Part shown: positions 1 to 10,286 of the stretch, piece by piece
Numbering within the stretch: the first letter of the stretch is position 1
How the letters are laid out: the number at the start of each line of letters is the position of its first letter
Assembly (NCBI GenBank): GCA_963576735.1
Contig: OY755179.1
Coordinates: forward strand, 2,790,001-2,854,000
Length of the DNA: 64,000 nucleotides
Direction: 5' to 3'
Origin: Bedellia somnulentella
Taxonomy: Eukaryota > Arthropoda > Insecta > Lepidoptera > Bedelliidae
Translations under genes and position numbers: made by a program
The notes under the pieces: model-generated
Databases searched by the model: none
Told to the model about the DNA's origin: nothing
The model's input: only the letters and a program-made list of their open reading frames with translations

Positions 1-40
1 TTCTAGGGAAATATAGCCGTGAGTATATGTATGTATGTAC
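1..40 (+). repeat. SINE-A, 3' end only
   Basis: The window opens inside a SINE-A copy. It shows the last part of the body (GGGAAATATAGCCGTGAG) and the TATGTATGTATG tail found at the 3' end of all plus-strand copies. The rest lies outside the window. Confidence 0.8.
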
Positions 41-511
41 TTCCTACGACTGTCCTACATAAATCGTTTTTTCATTTGAGTGTGAGTGTATAACATTGAG
101 TCTATCCGACAGAGAGCGTCTGATTCACATTTATTATACTATTCAGGATTAGCCATCGTTTCCAGTGTTGCCAGCAAACCGCGCAGTCAGTATCGAAACA
201 GCCATCGCCACATCACGAATGATTGATACGAATATTGCGTTTTTATTTTGGCACAAATAAATCACCGAGTGTCTCAATTAACGTTCGGACGCCACTTCCC
301 CAATTGTATGGAGACTACTTGATTGATTATGAAGCGGAAAATATATTACCGAACATTTTGCAACTGAAAATACATTTCGGGACGAGAAATTGGAATAAAT
401 AAATTGTTTTTCGTATTGCGGAGATTGTTTGTGAGATATTTTTCTTATTACTCAAGTGCTATGATTTGGGAATGTTTATTATTAATGTGCTATAACAATG
501 GAGCTAGCATT
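41..511. other. Unassigned AT-rich sequence
   Basis: No open reading frame of note, RNA gene or copy of a repeat family seen elsewhere in the window was found here. Confidence 0.5.
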
Positions 512-545
512 TCATGCGGTTAACGCCCCGTCGCTCTGCCAATTG
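512..545 (-). repeat. Repeat C fragment, left piece of a split copy
   Basis: This is part of the tRNA-like core of repeat C on the minus strand (ACGCCCCGTCGCTCTGCC). It breaks at CAATTG where the 546-1148 fold-back element is inserted and resumes at 1149. Confidence 0.8.
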
Positions 546-1148
546 GCCTAGACCTCGCTTTTATAACATACCCTTTTTATATTATAAATCGATAAAGGAC
601 ATCAAACTAAACAACTTTGCCCATGGAATGCCTATCTAAAATATTGTAATTTTCAAAAAATAATAATAATTAAAAATTGTCGTACCTAGTTCAAACTGAG
701 AATGTATAGAATGAGATTCTTTGCTTCAGTGAAAATAAGAAATTAAAAAAAAAACATTTCATCTATGCTTTTCGCTCTGTAAACAAAAACTTTATATAAC
801 TTCTTTTGGTATTTTCCAGTTGTATTGATCGTCGTTGAAAAATAATATTATGAAAATAAACCGGTAAGCGAGCGATTGAACTGGAAAATACAGAAAGAAG
901 TTATGTTTTTGTTTACAGAGCAAAAAGCATAGATCAGATGTTTTTTTTTAATTTCTTATTTTCACTGAAGCAAGAATTCTCATTCTATACATTCTCAGTT
1001 TGAACTAGGTACGACAATTTTTAATTATTATTATTTTTTGAAAGTTACAATATTTTAGATAGGCATTCCATGGGCAAAGTTGTTTAGTTTGATGTCCTTT
1101 ATCGATTTATAATATAAAAAGGGTATATTATAAAAGCGAGGTCTAGGC
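546..1148. mobile_element. 603-bp fold-back (long terminal inverted repeat) MITE
   Basis: The two halves are inverted copies of each other: about 280 bp from GCCTAGACCTCGC at 546 inward match the reverse complement of the stretch ending ...GGTCTAGGC at 1148, with few mismatches and a ~50-bp loop near 847. The hexamer CAATTG lies immediately outside both ends (540-545 and 1149-1154) and is the likely target duplication. A 7-bp reading, CCAATTG, is also possible. The element splits a repeat C copy, so its boundaries are exact. It encodes no protein, so it is a non-autonomous DNA element; the superfamily cannot be told from a 6-7 bp duplication. Confidence 0.85.
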
Positions 1149-1333
1149 CAATTGAGCTACCGTGTCAATGGCTGCCAGCGCGAAATTCTTCTATCCTTCA
1201 TTTCTTTTACACGTTTAAGTAGTGTTTGCGTTTCCTACCTCCGAATTTTCTAATTCGGAAGGCCACTTGTCTACCTTTTCAGATAGAATGCAAATGTTGA
1301 AAACGCCTAACTATCAGATAATTTAAATCTTTT
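1149..1333 (-). repeat. Repeat C, right piece of the split copy (tRNA-like start and leader)
   Basis: The sequence continues from 545 after the fold-back insertion: the 5' half of the tRNA-like core (GAGCTACCGTGTC, minus strand), then the ~165-bp leader that includes TTCGGAAGGCCACTTGTC and runs to ATAATTTAAAT. It then passes into the trailer of another unit (TTTGTTCATGAAAACCTCATG), as in a head-to-tail array. Confidence 0.75.
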
Positions 1334-1610
1334 TGTTCATGAAAACCTCATGTTCATGAAACTTCGGGGGTAGGAAACGCAAACACTACTTAAACGTGTA
1401 AAAAAAATGAAGGATAGAAGAATTTCGCGCTGGCAGCCATTGACACGGTAGCTCAATTGGCAGAGCGACGGGGCGTTTACCCGAGGTCGCGTTTTCGATT
1501 CCCGCCTGAGTCGAAATTTTTCTTTCCTTTATTTATTCTTTATTTATTAGTAATAATCCCCACATGAGGTTTTCATGAACAAAAAGATTTAAATTATGTA
1601 TTTAAATTAC
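1334..1610 (+). repeat. Repeat C copy, leader, tRNA-like core and trailer
   Basis: A plus-strand unit in inverse orientation to the copy on its left: leader from about 1360 (GGGGGTAGGAAACGC), core at 1442-1512, then the trailer ending AACAAAAAGATTTAAAT. Facing the previous copy, it makes an inverted repeat of about 110 bp arms around 1340. Confidence 0.8.
1442..1512 (+). pseudogene. tRNA-like core of repeat C
   Basis: A 71-base tRNA-like sequence. It has a D-arm/A box (TAGCTCAATTGGCAGAGC) and a T-arm/B box (TTTTCGATTCCCGC). Acceptor strands GACACGG and CTGAGTC pair imperfectly. The anticodon stem is CGGG/CCCG, with GTT at the anticodon position but C instead of T at position 33. The T-stem has decayed (GCGTTTT). 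It is embedded in a dispersed repeat, so it is a repeat component and not a working tRNA gene. Confidence 0.75.
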
Positions 1611-2149
1611 TTAATGCTTGATGCGAAAATTACTTCTGATTGACTATACTGTAACTGGTACTTACAAGTCAAGAATATTGAATTGATTTTTAAAACTTGC
1701 ATTTTGTCTGGTGCCAAAAACAAAGTGACTGCTGATCTGAATGAAGATCTGATCTATTCTAAGCTGACACTACAGGACTTTCAACTGAGCCTTATTAATA
1801 TTCTCTTAGTACCAAGAAACGGAACAGTCTAAACCTTTCAAACATTTTCAGACCCATTTTCTGCAATTGTAAATAAATAAGCTGACTCCTGCAAACAATT
1901 AGCAATCATTACTTGCATTTATAAGTCAACTAAAACACAAAACAAACTTTGACAGTCCATTATCAAGTGGGCGAGATGAAAGGCAACAGATAGCCTGAAA
2001 ATATCCGGCAAAGGATTGTCCGTAAATATTTAAATTGAAAATGTCGACTTCTGGACGTCAGTAAGTCAGGATTTGAATATTCAACGGCCGAAACTGTCTG
2101 AGCAAACGATGTCGCTTCAGAACAAAACCCATATTTTTTGTTATGTGAG
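1611..2149. other. Unassigned sequence
   Basis: AT-rich, with no supported gene or repeat. Confidence 0.4.
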
Positions 2150-2400
2150 TGTTAGGAATTACAATTGAAACAACTACTGGTTTTCGGATATTTTAATCGC
2201 GTGTTATTACATTATTTCTAAAGCCCGACGTTTCGAAAACTTTTCAGTTATCATGGTCACGGGAAGACTAAGGTGTTATTTGTCATTATACTTAATCAAA
2301 ATTAAAATCAATAGTTGTTTCAATTATAATGTGCAATCGTAAAAAATCTTAGAAAATACTATGTTAGTAATTACAGTTGATTCGTGAGGAGCGACAAGAC
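2150..2400. repeat. Dispersed repeat related to 9440-9600
   Basis: Segments such as AACAACTACTGGTTTTCGG, AATCGCGTGTTATTACAT and AATGTGCAATCGT recur in diverged form at 9440-9600. This copy has an extra internal piece (GCCCGACGTTTCG). The family was not identified. Confidence 0.5.
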
Positions 2401-2430
2401 AATGCTTAAATCCAAATCCAATTTGTTTGG

Positions 2431-2650
2431 TGCCGTGTAGTGCCGGCTTAGAATGCCACTACCCCTTTCTTCCCATGGGTGTCGTAAGAGGCGACTAAGG
2501 GTATGGGACTTTTTTAAGTGATTTTTGAGCGATGATGTGGAGACCCATCACCAAAGATACTTTATTTCTACTATCTTGTCCCCTATCAGCATCCAAATGT
2601 GGCTAAGGAGTTTCTAGCTCTGAAACTTTGGCAACCCTCTGTCTTGTCTG
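2431..2650 (+). repeat. SINE-A, diverged copy
   Basis: Begins at the typical head (GCCGTGTAGTGCCGGCTTAG) and follows the family through AAGAGGCGACTAAGGG and GAGACCCATCACCAAAG to TGTGGCTAAGGAGTTT. The tail is lost. Confidence 0.8.
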
Positions 2651-2710
2651 GCAATCTCAAAAATCAAACATATTTTAATGATGTAGAACCAATCCAAAGT
2701 TTAATTTCTT

Positions 2711-2967
2711 ACATATACTCACGGCTATGAATCCCTAGAAGGGGTAGTCAGAGCTAAGGAATTAGAAACTCCTCAGCCACTTTTGGAAAATTTACTCGGG
2801 AAAAGATGGTTAAATAAAGGTTGTTGGTGATGGGTCTCCAACCGCATCGCCCAAAAATCCCTGAAACGCCCGAATACCGTTAGTCGCCTCTTACGTACAC
2901 CCACCGGAAGAAATGGGGTAGTGCTATTCTAAGCCGACACTACACAGCAAAGCCGACACTACACAGC
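2711..2967 (-). repeat. SINE-A with doubled head
   Basis: A full-length minus-strand copy from CATATACTCACGGC to the head. The head motif GCCGACACTACACAGCA appears twice in tandem at 2934-2967. Confidence 0.85.
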
Positions 2968-3157
2968 ATTTCTCGAGCTCTGCAATGAAGGCTAAGCTCA
3001 GTTACAACTTAAATAAAAAGGTGACGTTTATATTTTCACGTACCTAACTTCTATTAGAGACATCTATACATATAACAACGCAAATTAAGTACATTTATCA
3101 CCGTCGCGGAACGTGATACTTTATACGTAGACAACCGGCGTTCATAGAGAGTATCAC

Positions 3158-3510
3158 GTGCAAAAATTACACAATATATTCAATAGTCAGGTACAACACT
3201 TCTATGTTGAGATGGTGCACATAGAGAGGATGGATGATAGAAAATTGTTAAAGGGAACTATAGAGCTAGTGTGGATGGTAATGTTAGTAGTAGAGGACGA
3301 CCACGGAGAACACACTTGGACCAAATTGAGAGTGTGCTCAAAAAGGCTAGCGTCCGAAGTATGAAGAATAAAAGAGCATGTATGAAAAGATTGACGGATG
3401 TAAACGAAGCTAGAGAGGTTTGTCAGGATCGTCCGAAGTGGCGATCAATAGTCTCTGCCTACCCCAATGGGAACTAATGGCGTGAGTATATATGTATGTA
3501 TGTAACACTT
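3158..3510 (+). pseudogene. RTE-like LINE, C-terminal and 3' end fragment
   Basis: The sequence encodes the end of a non-LTR retrotransposon protein. Open translation from 3271 reads RGRPRRTHLDQIE, then KNKRACMKRL, and ends KWRSIVSAYPNGN. A basic RGRP-type motif followed by a D-x-x-W-R ending resembles the C-termini of RTE-clade proteins; this is recalled family knowledge, not a search result. The upstream part is in another frame (3158-3364), so at least one frameshift is present. The 3' end GGCGTGAGTATATATGTATG matches the SINE-A tail. It is the longest of about a dozen such fragments in the window. Confidence 0.7.
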
Positions 3511-3787
3511 CTATGTTCTGCTTGTACAACACACATGTCGCCGTAGAATATTCTGGAAGATAGAGTCCTTGTAACAAAAGGCAAATATCTTAATTCAGCT
3601 AGCGCGTTTTACTCCAAGAACGGACAGTAAAGCGTAATACTGTCAATTGTCAAATAACTCAATATCCACTGATACTCAAGATTAGAGAGAGTAGACCGTC
3701 TTTGTCTTCAACTGTATAGAAATCGCAGACATCTTGCGAAAATGAGGATTGGTTTGTGAAATTTATAGAATAGTTGATAGAATAAAT
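3511..3787. other. Unassigned sequence
   Basis: No supported feature was seen. Confidence 0.4.
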
Positions 3788-4926
3788 GCTGTGTAGTGTC
3801 GGCTTAGAATAGCACTACCCCATTTCTTCCAGTGGGTGTACATAAGAGCCGACTAACGTTATTAGGGCTTTAAAGGGTTTTTTGGGCGATGAGGTTGGAG
3901 ACCCGTCACTAACAACTTTATTATACTATATTTTCCCCACTTAACTTCCAAAAGTGGCTGAGGAATTACTAATTCCTTAGCTCTGGGTAGAGAGCTAAAG
4001 GTAACATGGGAAAGCAAACCACTGGAACACACGTTCGCCCCTAAATATCTTGGCGTCACTATGGACAGAACCCTAACATTCAAGAAGCACTGTTTTAACA
4101 CCAAGCAGAAAGTGTCGGCTCGGAACAACATCTTGCGTCGCATGACAGGTAGCACCTGGGGAGCTAACCCACACACGTTGCGTACTACTGCTCTCGCCCT
4201 CAGTATATCCGCGGCGGAGTATGCTTGCCCAGCATGGAAAAACTCTGTGCATGCTCGCCAAGTCGATATTGCAGTGAACGAAACCTGCAGACTCGTAACC
4301 GGTTGCCTCAAACCCACGCCCACATCAAAACTCTACCAGCTGGCGGGAATAGCACCCCCAAATGTGCGGCGTGATGTAGCAACTGCGATCGAACGGACGA
4401 AACAACTGCAAGACAGACGGCACATGCTCTACTCTCACTCACCGACTCAAGAGCGCCTTAAGTCCCGTAAAAGCTTTGCCAGGAATAAACCACTCCAACA
4501 CGCAACACCACAAGAAGCTCGCCTCGAAACATGGAAAGGGCAACTGGCGAAGCAGGACGAACTCTTTGCACCGGCAGAGCACCTACCGGCGGGGGCGTCT
4601 GAGAAATGGGCGGTGTGGAAGGGACTCAACCGGCTCAGAGTTGGCGTGGCACGGACACGCGACAACATGAAAAGATGGGGATTCCTGCCACCAGACGCCA
4701 GCACCAATTGCACCTGTGGCCAGAACCATGATAGCCAACACCTGCTGCAGTGCCCAGACTGTCCTTACACCTGCACTACTGAAGACTTGCTGAAGGCAAC
4801 GCCTAAAGCGATAGCGGTCGTGAAGCATTGGCTGCATGCACTATGAAGATTTGACACTCTCACACGAATAAGAAGAAGAAGCTCTGGGTATCCCATCTAG
4901 GGATTTATAGCCGTGAGTATATGACA
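3788..4926 (+). repeat. SINE-A split by a LINE fragment
   Basis: The head and body run from 3788 (GCTGTGTAGTGTCGGCTTAG) to 3989. The body and tail resume at 4880 (AGCTCTGGGTATCCC) through GCCGTGAGTATATG. The 11-mer AGCTCTGGGTA flanks the insertion at 3979-3989 and 4880-4890. Confidence 0.9.
3990..4879 (+). pseudogene. 5'-truncated non-LTR retrotransposon (RT thumb and C-terminal zinc-binding region)
   Basis: An open frame runs from about 3988 to the stop at 4846. The translation includes YLGVTMDRTLTF just after the lost RT palm, a thumb-like region (SISAAEYACPAWKNS) and a C-terminal CxC...HxxxxC cluster (CTCGQNHDSQHLLQC). The catalytic palm, including any YADD motif, is missing, so this is a dead-on-arrival copy truncated at its 5' end. 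It ends in an (AGA)n-like tail. An 11-bp duplication flanks it, showing that it entered the SINE-A copy by target-primed reverse transcription. The frame is still open, which suggests a fairly recent event. Clade uncertain (Jockey/CR1-like group). Confidence 0.85.
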
Positions 4927-4977
4927 TAGTACGTATGATGTATTGTTTTAGGTATTTATGAAAGTTGGTGGTTAGTA

Positions 4978-5150
4978 AGGGCCGGTTCAGTGTAGCACTA
5001 ACCCATTTTTACCCTTTCTGCAAATGTATGAAAGAATTGAAGGGTGATGTGGCCTAAGTGGATCAAATAGCCGTGTCTCTGGTTTTGTAACTTGCGGTCT
5101 TGGAACTTTTTAGTGATTGTTGGGCGGTGTAATTGGAAACAAGACATTAA
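4978..5150 (+). repeat. SINE-A, decayed copy
   Basis: Weak matches to the head (GGTTCAGTGTAGCACTAACC) and to the middle (TTTTTAGTGATTGTTGGGCG) with other sequence between them. Confidence 0.4.
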
Positions 5151-5188
5151 TTTACATACTTCAGATATGGAAATAGCAAATACATACA

Positions 5189-5350
5189 TACATATTCTCA
5201 CGCCGTTAGTTCCCATTGAGGTAGGCAGAGACTATCGATCGCCACTTTGTACGATCCTGGCAAACCTCTTAGCTTCATTCACATCCATCAATACTTTCAG
5301 ACATGCTCTTTATACATGCTCTTTTATTCTTCGTGCTTTGATAACACTAT
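5189..5350 (-). pseudogene. RTE-like LINE 3' fragment
   Basis: The minus strand matches the end of the 3158-3510 element: the tail (CATACATATTCTCACGCCGT) and the codons for the terminal WRSIVSAYPNG region, then the KNKRACMK region. Confidence 0.65.
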
Positions 5351-5561
5351 AAAGGGTTTAAAGTCGTGAATATAGAAGTATAGATGTTTTAATATTCAGT
5401 AAAGTCGTATCACTGCACTGTGGAAGTGTAAATCCCAAGTTGTATTCGTAAAGAAGCGGTAAAGAGCCGATCTGGCTGAGCGCCCGGGCGCGCGTTGCTA
5501 AGGTTGCAGCCTATAACAACATGTTTCAGGGAAAATTGGTTTATGTTTTTTAAACATACAT

Positions 5562-5801
5562 ACATATACTCACGGCTATAAATACCTAGAAGAGGTAGCC
5601 AGAACTAAGGAATAAGAAATTCCTTAGGCACTTTTGGAAATTAAGTAAGAAAAAGATGGTGAAATAAAGGTTGGTGATGGGTCTCCAACCACATCGCCCA
5701 AAAATCCCTTAAGAAGCCCCAATTTAATACAATTAGCCGCCTCTTACGATCACCCATGAGAAATAGGGTAGTGCTTCTCTAAACCGGCCTTACATAGCAT
5801 T
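5562..5801 (-). repeat. SINE-A, minus-strand copy
   Basis: Full-length but diverged, from CATATACTCACGGC to a head reading CGGCCTTACATAGCA. Confidence 0.8.
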
Positions 5802-6593
5802 TATAAATTTATTTATTTAATTGAGAAACAAACGGTACACAATATTTCAAATTAGAGAAAAAAACAGAGAAGTTCTTAACCTATAAAGTTTCTACCAATT
5901 GTTATACAGACGATACAGAAAAACGCAAATTAAAATAACTATTGAAAACAAAACAATTATACATCGGTTGTAATATGGATAATTTATACAGATGAAATTA
6001 AGTAAGTTAAATAAAATATATTGTCATTCCCACCAGACCAAGCAAACACTATAAGATTACAAAATCTGCATAGAGTTTTTAGGAAATAATGTAACAATAA
6101 ATTTATGATGATAAAATATACCTAAATAAGATACTTACTTTTCAAGGTTAAAAATACATAAGTTAATAATATATAAGATAATTATGAATGAAAGTACTTA
6201 AAATACATACTTTAATAATAAATATAACATAATAAGTAAATATATAAATATAATATAATAAATAAATATAAATTCAAATAATTATATTAAGAGAAAATTG
6301 TATGACTCAAACATTTAGGGTCGATCGGCTGATTCAACAAACTCAGTTGGAGTTTACAAAAGTTCTTAAATTGAGTTAATGATAAATTGAAAATGTCAGC
6401 TTCGGAAAATTTTGTATTGTAAGAAATAATAGCACGGGAAATAAATGTGTTGGTGGCATAATTAGTTCTAAGAGATGGTGTGTGGAATGTGAATGATAAA
6501 TTATTAATATAAATTATTATTAAGTCATAAATTTTATATAAATTGTGTTTAGAAACTTTATTTCTATTATACATTTCGATTGTTTTATTTTTA
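5802..6593 (-). pseudogene. Remnant of a non-LTR retrotransposon C-terminus with AT-rich 3' UTR
   Basis: The minus-strand frame 6287-6590 encodes about 100 residues, including NKVSKHNLYKIYD, FHTPSLRTNYATN and LTQFKNFCKLQLSLLN. This pattern, an R-x-x-YA start and a final F-K-x-L-K helix, is like the C-terminal ends of many insect LINE ORF2 proteins. It is followed to 5802 by AT-rich sequence of the sort found in LINE 3' UTRs. A SINE-B copy sits at its upstream edge. No catalytic motif is present, so the family is not certain. Confidence 0.35.
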
Positions 6594-6959
6594 CCGTGAT
6601 TTATACCGTGATAGCCCAGTGGGTAGAACACTCGGTTATCGTGCAAACGACTAGTGTTCAAATCCTGGGTCGGGCCTACACCAATTTATATATGTGTGGT
6701 TAATTTATCATGGTTGTTAACGGTGAGGGAAAACATCGTGAGGAAACCCACATGGCTGAGTTGTACTTAGTCATGTGACAGTGTATTTGTACAAAACGGC
6801 GATAGGCCTGCCCCCTATTACGTGAGTACACTGTCCATGCAAAACGTGGGTACTCTGAACACCAGGTGACAAAGTCACGTGATGTTCAGAAGTATTAGTA
6901 CCTCTGCCAACCCCTTTGGGGATATTCGGCGTGAACGTTTATGTTATGTTATGTTATGT
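6594..6959 (+). repeat. SINE-B, full length with 15-bp target duplication
   Basis: Has a tRNA-derived head with an A box (GATAGCCCAGTGGGTAGAAC) and a B box (GTGTTCAAATCC). A body of about 250 bp (CACGTGAGTACACTG-like core, CCAACCCCTTTGGGG) follows, with a TTATGTTATG tail. ATTGTTTTATTTTTA occurs at 6579-6593 and 6960-6974, which fixes both ends. Confidence 0.9.
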
Positions 6960-7302
6960 ATTGTTTTATTTTTATTTAGGTATGTATTTATTTCCGAAAC
7001 AAAAACCGTTTTATTTTATTGAATCCGTCAATGTCATATCCTATTTTCCGTAATTTTTAGGTTTTATTCAGGAAAATGTTGCAAAAGGAAATTCCGTTGG
7101 CTCTAGAATCGCAGTGGAAGCCACTCGACACATTTCTACAGCGATATTAACAACAACGGACCAACGAGCGGCTGCAACTAAATTATTTTCCCACGCCCCT
7201 TCTAATATTTCGTTACTAACGTGTGGAATGAGCGATGCTTTGTTCGTGGGCTCGGTGACGGAGGCTTATTAGGTATTTTTTCATACTAGTACTATTTGTT
7301 TA

Positions 7303-7339
7303 GCTGTGTAGTGTTGGCTTAGAATAGCACTACCCCTCA
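7303..7339 (+). repeat. SINE-A head fragment
   Basis: Only the first ~37 bases of the family (GCTGTGTAGTGTTGGCTTAG onward). Confidence 0.7.
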
Positions 7340-8047
7340 CTACTATAGTACAAACGAAGCTTCGGTCCCATTTCGGACCCAAATCGTTCGTGTTCTGGGT
7401 TTTATTCTTTGATATTCTAAATAAGGGAATAAAACTTACGATACGTAACGTTACGACAAATGAACCAATCTAAGTTCATATTATTATTAATAAAAAGGTT
7501 TGCTTTGATTTATTTATATTAAAAATTAAATTTAGATATTTCTATGTATTTCATAACATGAAAGATAACGCAAGAAATATTGCTGAATTTCTAGTTCCAT
7601 CGATAATAGTATGAATGAGATACTGAAATAATCTATGAACTGTTGTTTACGTTATTTTCTAGTCTGATGAATTTGCTTTACGTATGATTGAATTTTTCAA
7701 AGATGTTGCTTACATATCACAGAAAACGACTTAAAAATATTAAGGTCATGTAAATTTTGAATCTTTAAGCATGAAATAACTATTCCAAGTATTTCAAGAA
7801 TCTTAAACTATGTAGGTTTTTACATAAAAGTTGGCTAAAAGCCAGGGCTGAAAATTTTCGAACCCGACCCTGTTTAAAAGCCTATATTTTACTTTAAATA
7901 GAAACAAATTTCATGTTTTAAGTAGCATTCTATCTTTTTTTGTTTTACCGTCAAAGAAAGAGAAAGAAGAAGCATTTCAAAAATTGTGTGCCATGGTAGT
8001 ATAGGAGATTTGAAATTCGAACAATACGTCTGTTCAGGCATTGGTTC
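7340..8047. other. Unassigned AT-rich sequence
   Basis: No supported gene or repeat was found. Confidence 0.4.
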
Positions 8048-8401
8048 CAGAGGGTCAACTCTGAACATCGAGAGCGGTAATAGGCATACTTTTCTCTTCT
8101 AACACATATTAAAATTTATTTCTATCTCGCTTACACGAAATGAATATACGTATTTTGATATTTCTGATATATGAGAATACATGGTGATATTCGACGAATC
8201 CAACGATACCTCCGTAGGTTGTTGTTGGAATCATCTAATAGAAAGCGTCAGTATATATAATGTTCTATACATATCAAAATGTCAAAATCCGAATATTCGT
8301 TGCGTGCGAGGGAGATAGAAATAAATGTTAATATGGGTAAAAGAGATACATATGCTAATTATCGTTCTCGGCGTGAAGAGTAAACCTTCTGATTGCTTTG
8401 A
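8048..8401. mobile_element. hAT-like MITE with long imperfect inverted repeats
   Basis: The left arm (CAGAGGGTCAACTCTGAAC from 8048) and the reverse complement of the right end (CAGAAGGTTTACTCTTCACG, to 8401) pair imperfectly for about 120 bp, including TTTATTTCTATCTC on both arms. Ends starting CAG and flanks ATTGGTTC/ATTGCTTT (an 8-bp near-match) suggest a hAT-type element. There is no coding capacity. Confidence 0.6.
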
Positions 8402-8861
8402 TTCAAATTTCGGGACATTGAACATCAACGATGGCCTTTGAGTAGGGATTAATACATTTCACTTAACAGGCTGGGCTGGAACTTCTGCAATAGTTCTTTG
8501 GTAAGGATTATTGAACACTCTTGAATGGGATGGGTATACAAATTGAACGTGGTATTGACTTTGACATTAAAACAGTTCAATAATACAGTTCTCGGTAAAT
8601 GCATTCAATTACTTTGGTTTTATCCAAACAATAGATATAGAATAAATTGGCATAGTTCTAAGAAGAATATGGTTTGCCACATGTTTGCAAAGCAAATACG
8701 TTTATCTACTCAAAGTACACGGTAGGAATTGATATAGTTTAACATATTTAAATTTTATGAGCGTGCAAATATGTCAAAATATTTTCTTTGTTTTGTTTTA
8801 AATTTATTTACGCTACAAAATATTTACTTTTTTTTAAATACCACAAATTTTAGCAAAATGC
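8402..8861. other. Unassigned sequence
   Basis: No supported feature. A 66-codon open frame (8525-8725) has no recognisable motif and AT-rich codons. Confidence 0.4.
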
Positions 8862-9365
8862 TTTATCTGCCTATACCTTAAACTGAGAATCTTCGAGTAG
8901 CAATAATCCATTTCTTTCGGTGGATGTCATACGAGGTGATTAAGGGTATAAGGGTTTTTTAAGTGATTGTTGGGCAATGAGCTAGAGACCCACTACCAAC
9001 CATCCTAAATTTTACAATCTTTCCATACATACATACATACATATGCTCACGGCTATAAATCCCTAGAAGGGGTAGCCAGAGCTAAGGAATTGGAAATTTT
9101 AGTGGGAAAAAGATGGTAAAATAAAGGTTTTCGGTGATGGGTCTCCAACCACATCGCCCAAAAATCCCTTAAAAGCTCCAAATCCGTTAGTCGCCTCTTA
9201 CGTACACCCACCGGAATAAATGGGGCAATGTTATTCTATGCCGACACTACACAGCAAACAATCTTTCCCCTCCCAAATTTCAAAAGTTGCTGAAGCATAT
9301 ATATCGGTGAAGCTCTGGCCACCCTTTTATGCAATGTATAGCCCCGAACACATGTATGTATGTGC
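8862..9365 (+). repeat. Old SINE-A split by a younger SINE-A
   Basis: Diverged SINE-A sequence runs to 9024 and resumes at 9258 (ACAATCTTTCC is repeated at both edges), then continues through AAAAGTTGCTGAAGC and AGCTCTGGCCACCC to ATGTATGTATG. Confidence 0.75.
9025..9257 (-). repeat. SINE-A inserted into another SINE-A
   Basis: A minus-strand copy with CATACATACATA tail and CCGACACTACACAGCA head. The 11-mer ACAATCTTTCC flanks it at 9014-9024 and 9258-9268. Confidence 0.9.
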
Positions 9366-9439
9366 TTATAAATGGATCAACCGCCCGCCCATCTTCAGAT
9401 CTACGGCTAAACAGAACAAACCCCTGACATGTGAAGTTC

Positions 9440-9600
9440 CTTCGTGGTCAAAATTAATTACAACAACTATTGATTTTCGGACATTTAATCACGTATTATT
9501 ACATGATTTTTAAATATCCGAAAAGAAAAAGTTGTTTTATTGTAATGTGCAATCGTGAAAGTCTTAGAAAATACTAATCGAAATTAATTACCGAAAACCC
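9440..9600. repeat. Dispersed repeat related to 2150-2400
   Basis: Shares AACAACTATTGATTTTCGG, CACGTATTATTACATG and AATGTGCAATCGTGAAAG with the earlier copy. Confidence 0.5.
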
Positions 9601-9806
9601 GATTCTCGCTCTAAGCAATGAAGCAGAAAAACACGCTTTGTCATATCTACACTGGATTTGAGAGATTCGCTTTAGCTTTCAGCCAAGTGGGTCATCGCAA
9701 AACCTCGGAGATGACAGGTTAATTGGAAAATTTGTGTGATGGACAGTATCGAACCATGCTAATTGATTTCTGAGACTTCTGATGTCTCGGACCAATCTAT
9801 AGTGTT

Positions 9807-10055
9807 GCTGTGTAGTGTCGGCATAGAATAGCACTACCCCATTTCTTCCGGTGGGTGTACGTAAGAGGCGACTAACGGTATTGGGGCTTATAAGGGATTT
9901 TTGGGCGATGCGGTTGGAGACTCATCACCAACAACTTTTATTCTACCATCTTTTCCCCACTCAACTTCCAAAAGTGGCTGAGGAATTTGTAATTCCTTAG
10001 CTCTGGCTACCCCTTCTAGGGATTTATAGCCGTGAGTATATGTATGTATGTATGT
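9807..10055 (+). repeat. SINE-A, near-complete copy
   Basis: Runs from GCTGTGTAGTGTCGGCATAG to GCCGTGAGTATATGTATGTA and is close to the family consensus in this window. Confidence 0.9.
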
Positions 10056-10192
10056 TTGTTTACTAGAACCACGGTCGTATAACTGCAGTAAGTCAATTTT
10101 GAATGTCTATAATTATCGTACTAATAGATACTTGATTATTGTTGTGAAATAGTAAATTTCTATGGATTCAGGATTATACATAGCACGTTTTG

Positions 10193-10282
10193 CTTGTACA
10201 GTGTACTCACATAATAGGGGGTTAGCCTATCGCCGTGTAGTACGGATACACTGTCACATAACTAAGTACAACTAAGCCATAT
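10193..10282 (-). repeat. SINE-B body fragment
   Basis: Contains ACAGTGTACTCAC, ATAGGGGG and ACACTGTCACAT as in full copies; both ends are missing. Confidence 0.75.
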
Positions 10283-10286
10283 AATT

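Noticed and set aside
2464..2500. Bacterial-looking motif (GGGTGTCGTAAGAGGCGACTAA) as contamination
   Set aside because: It occurs in dozens of SINE-A copies throughout the window with insertion hallmarks, so it is native repeat sequence.
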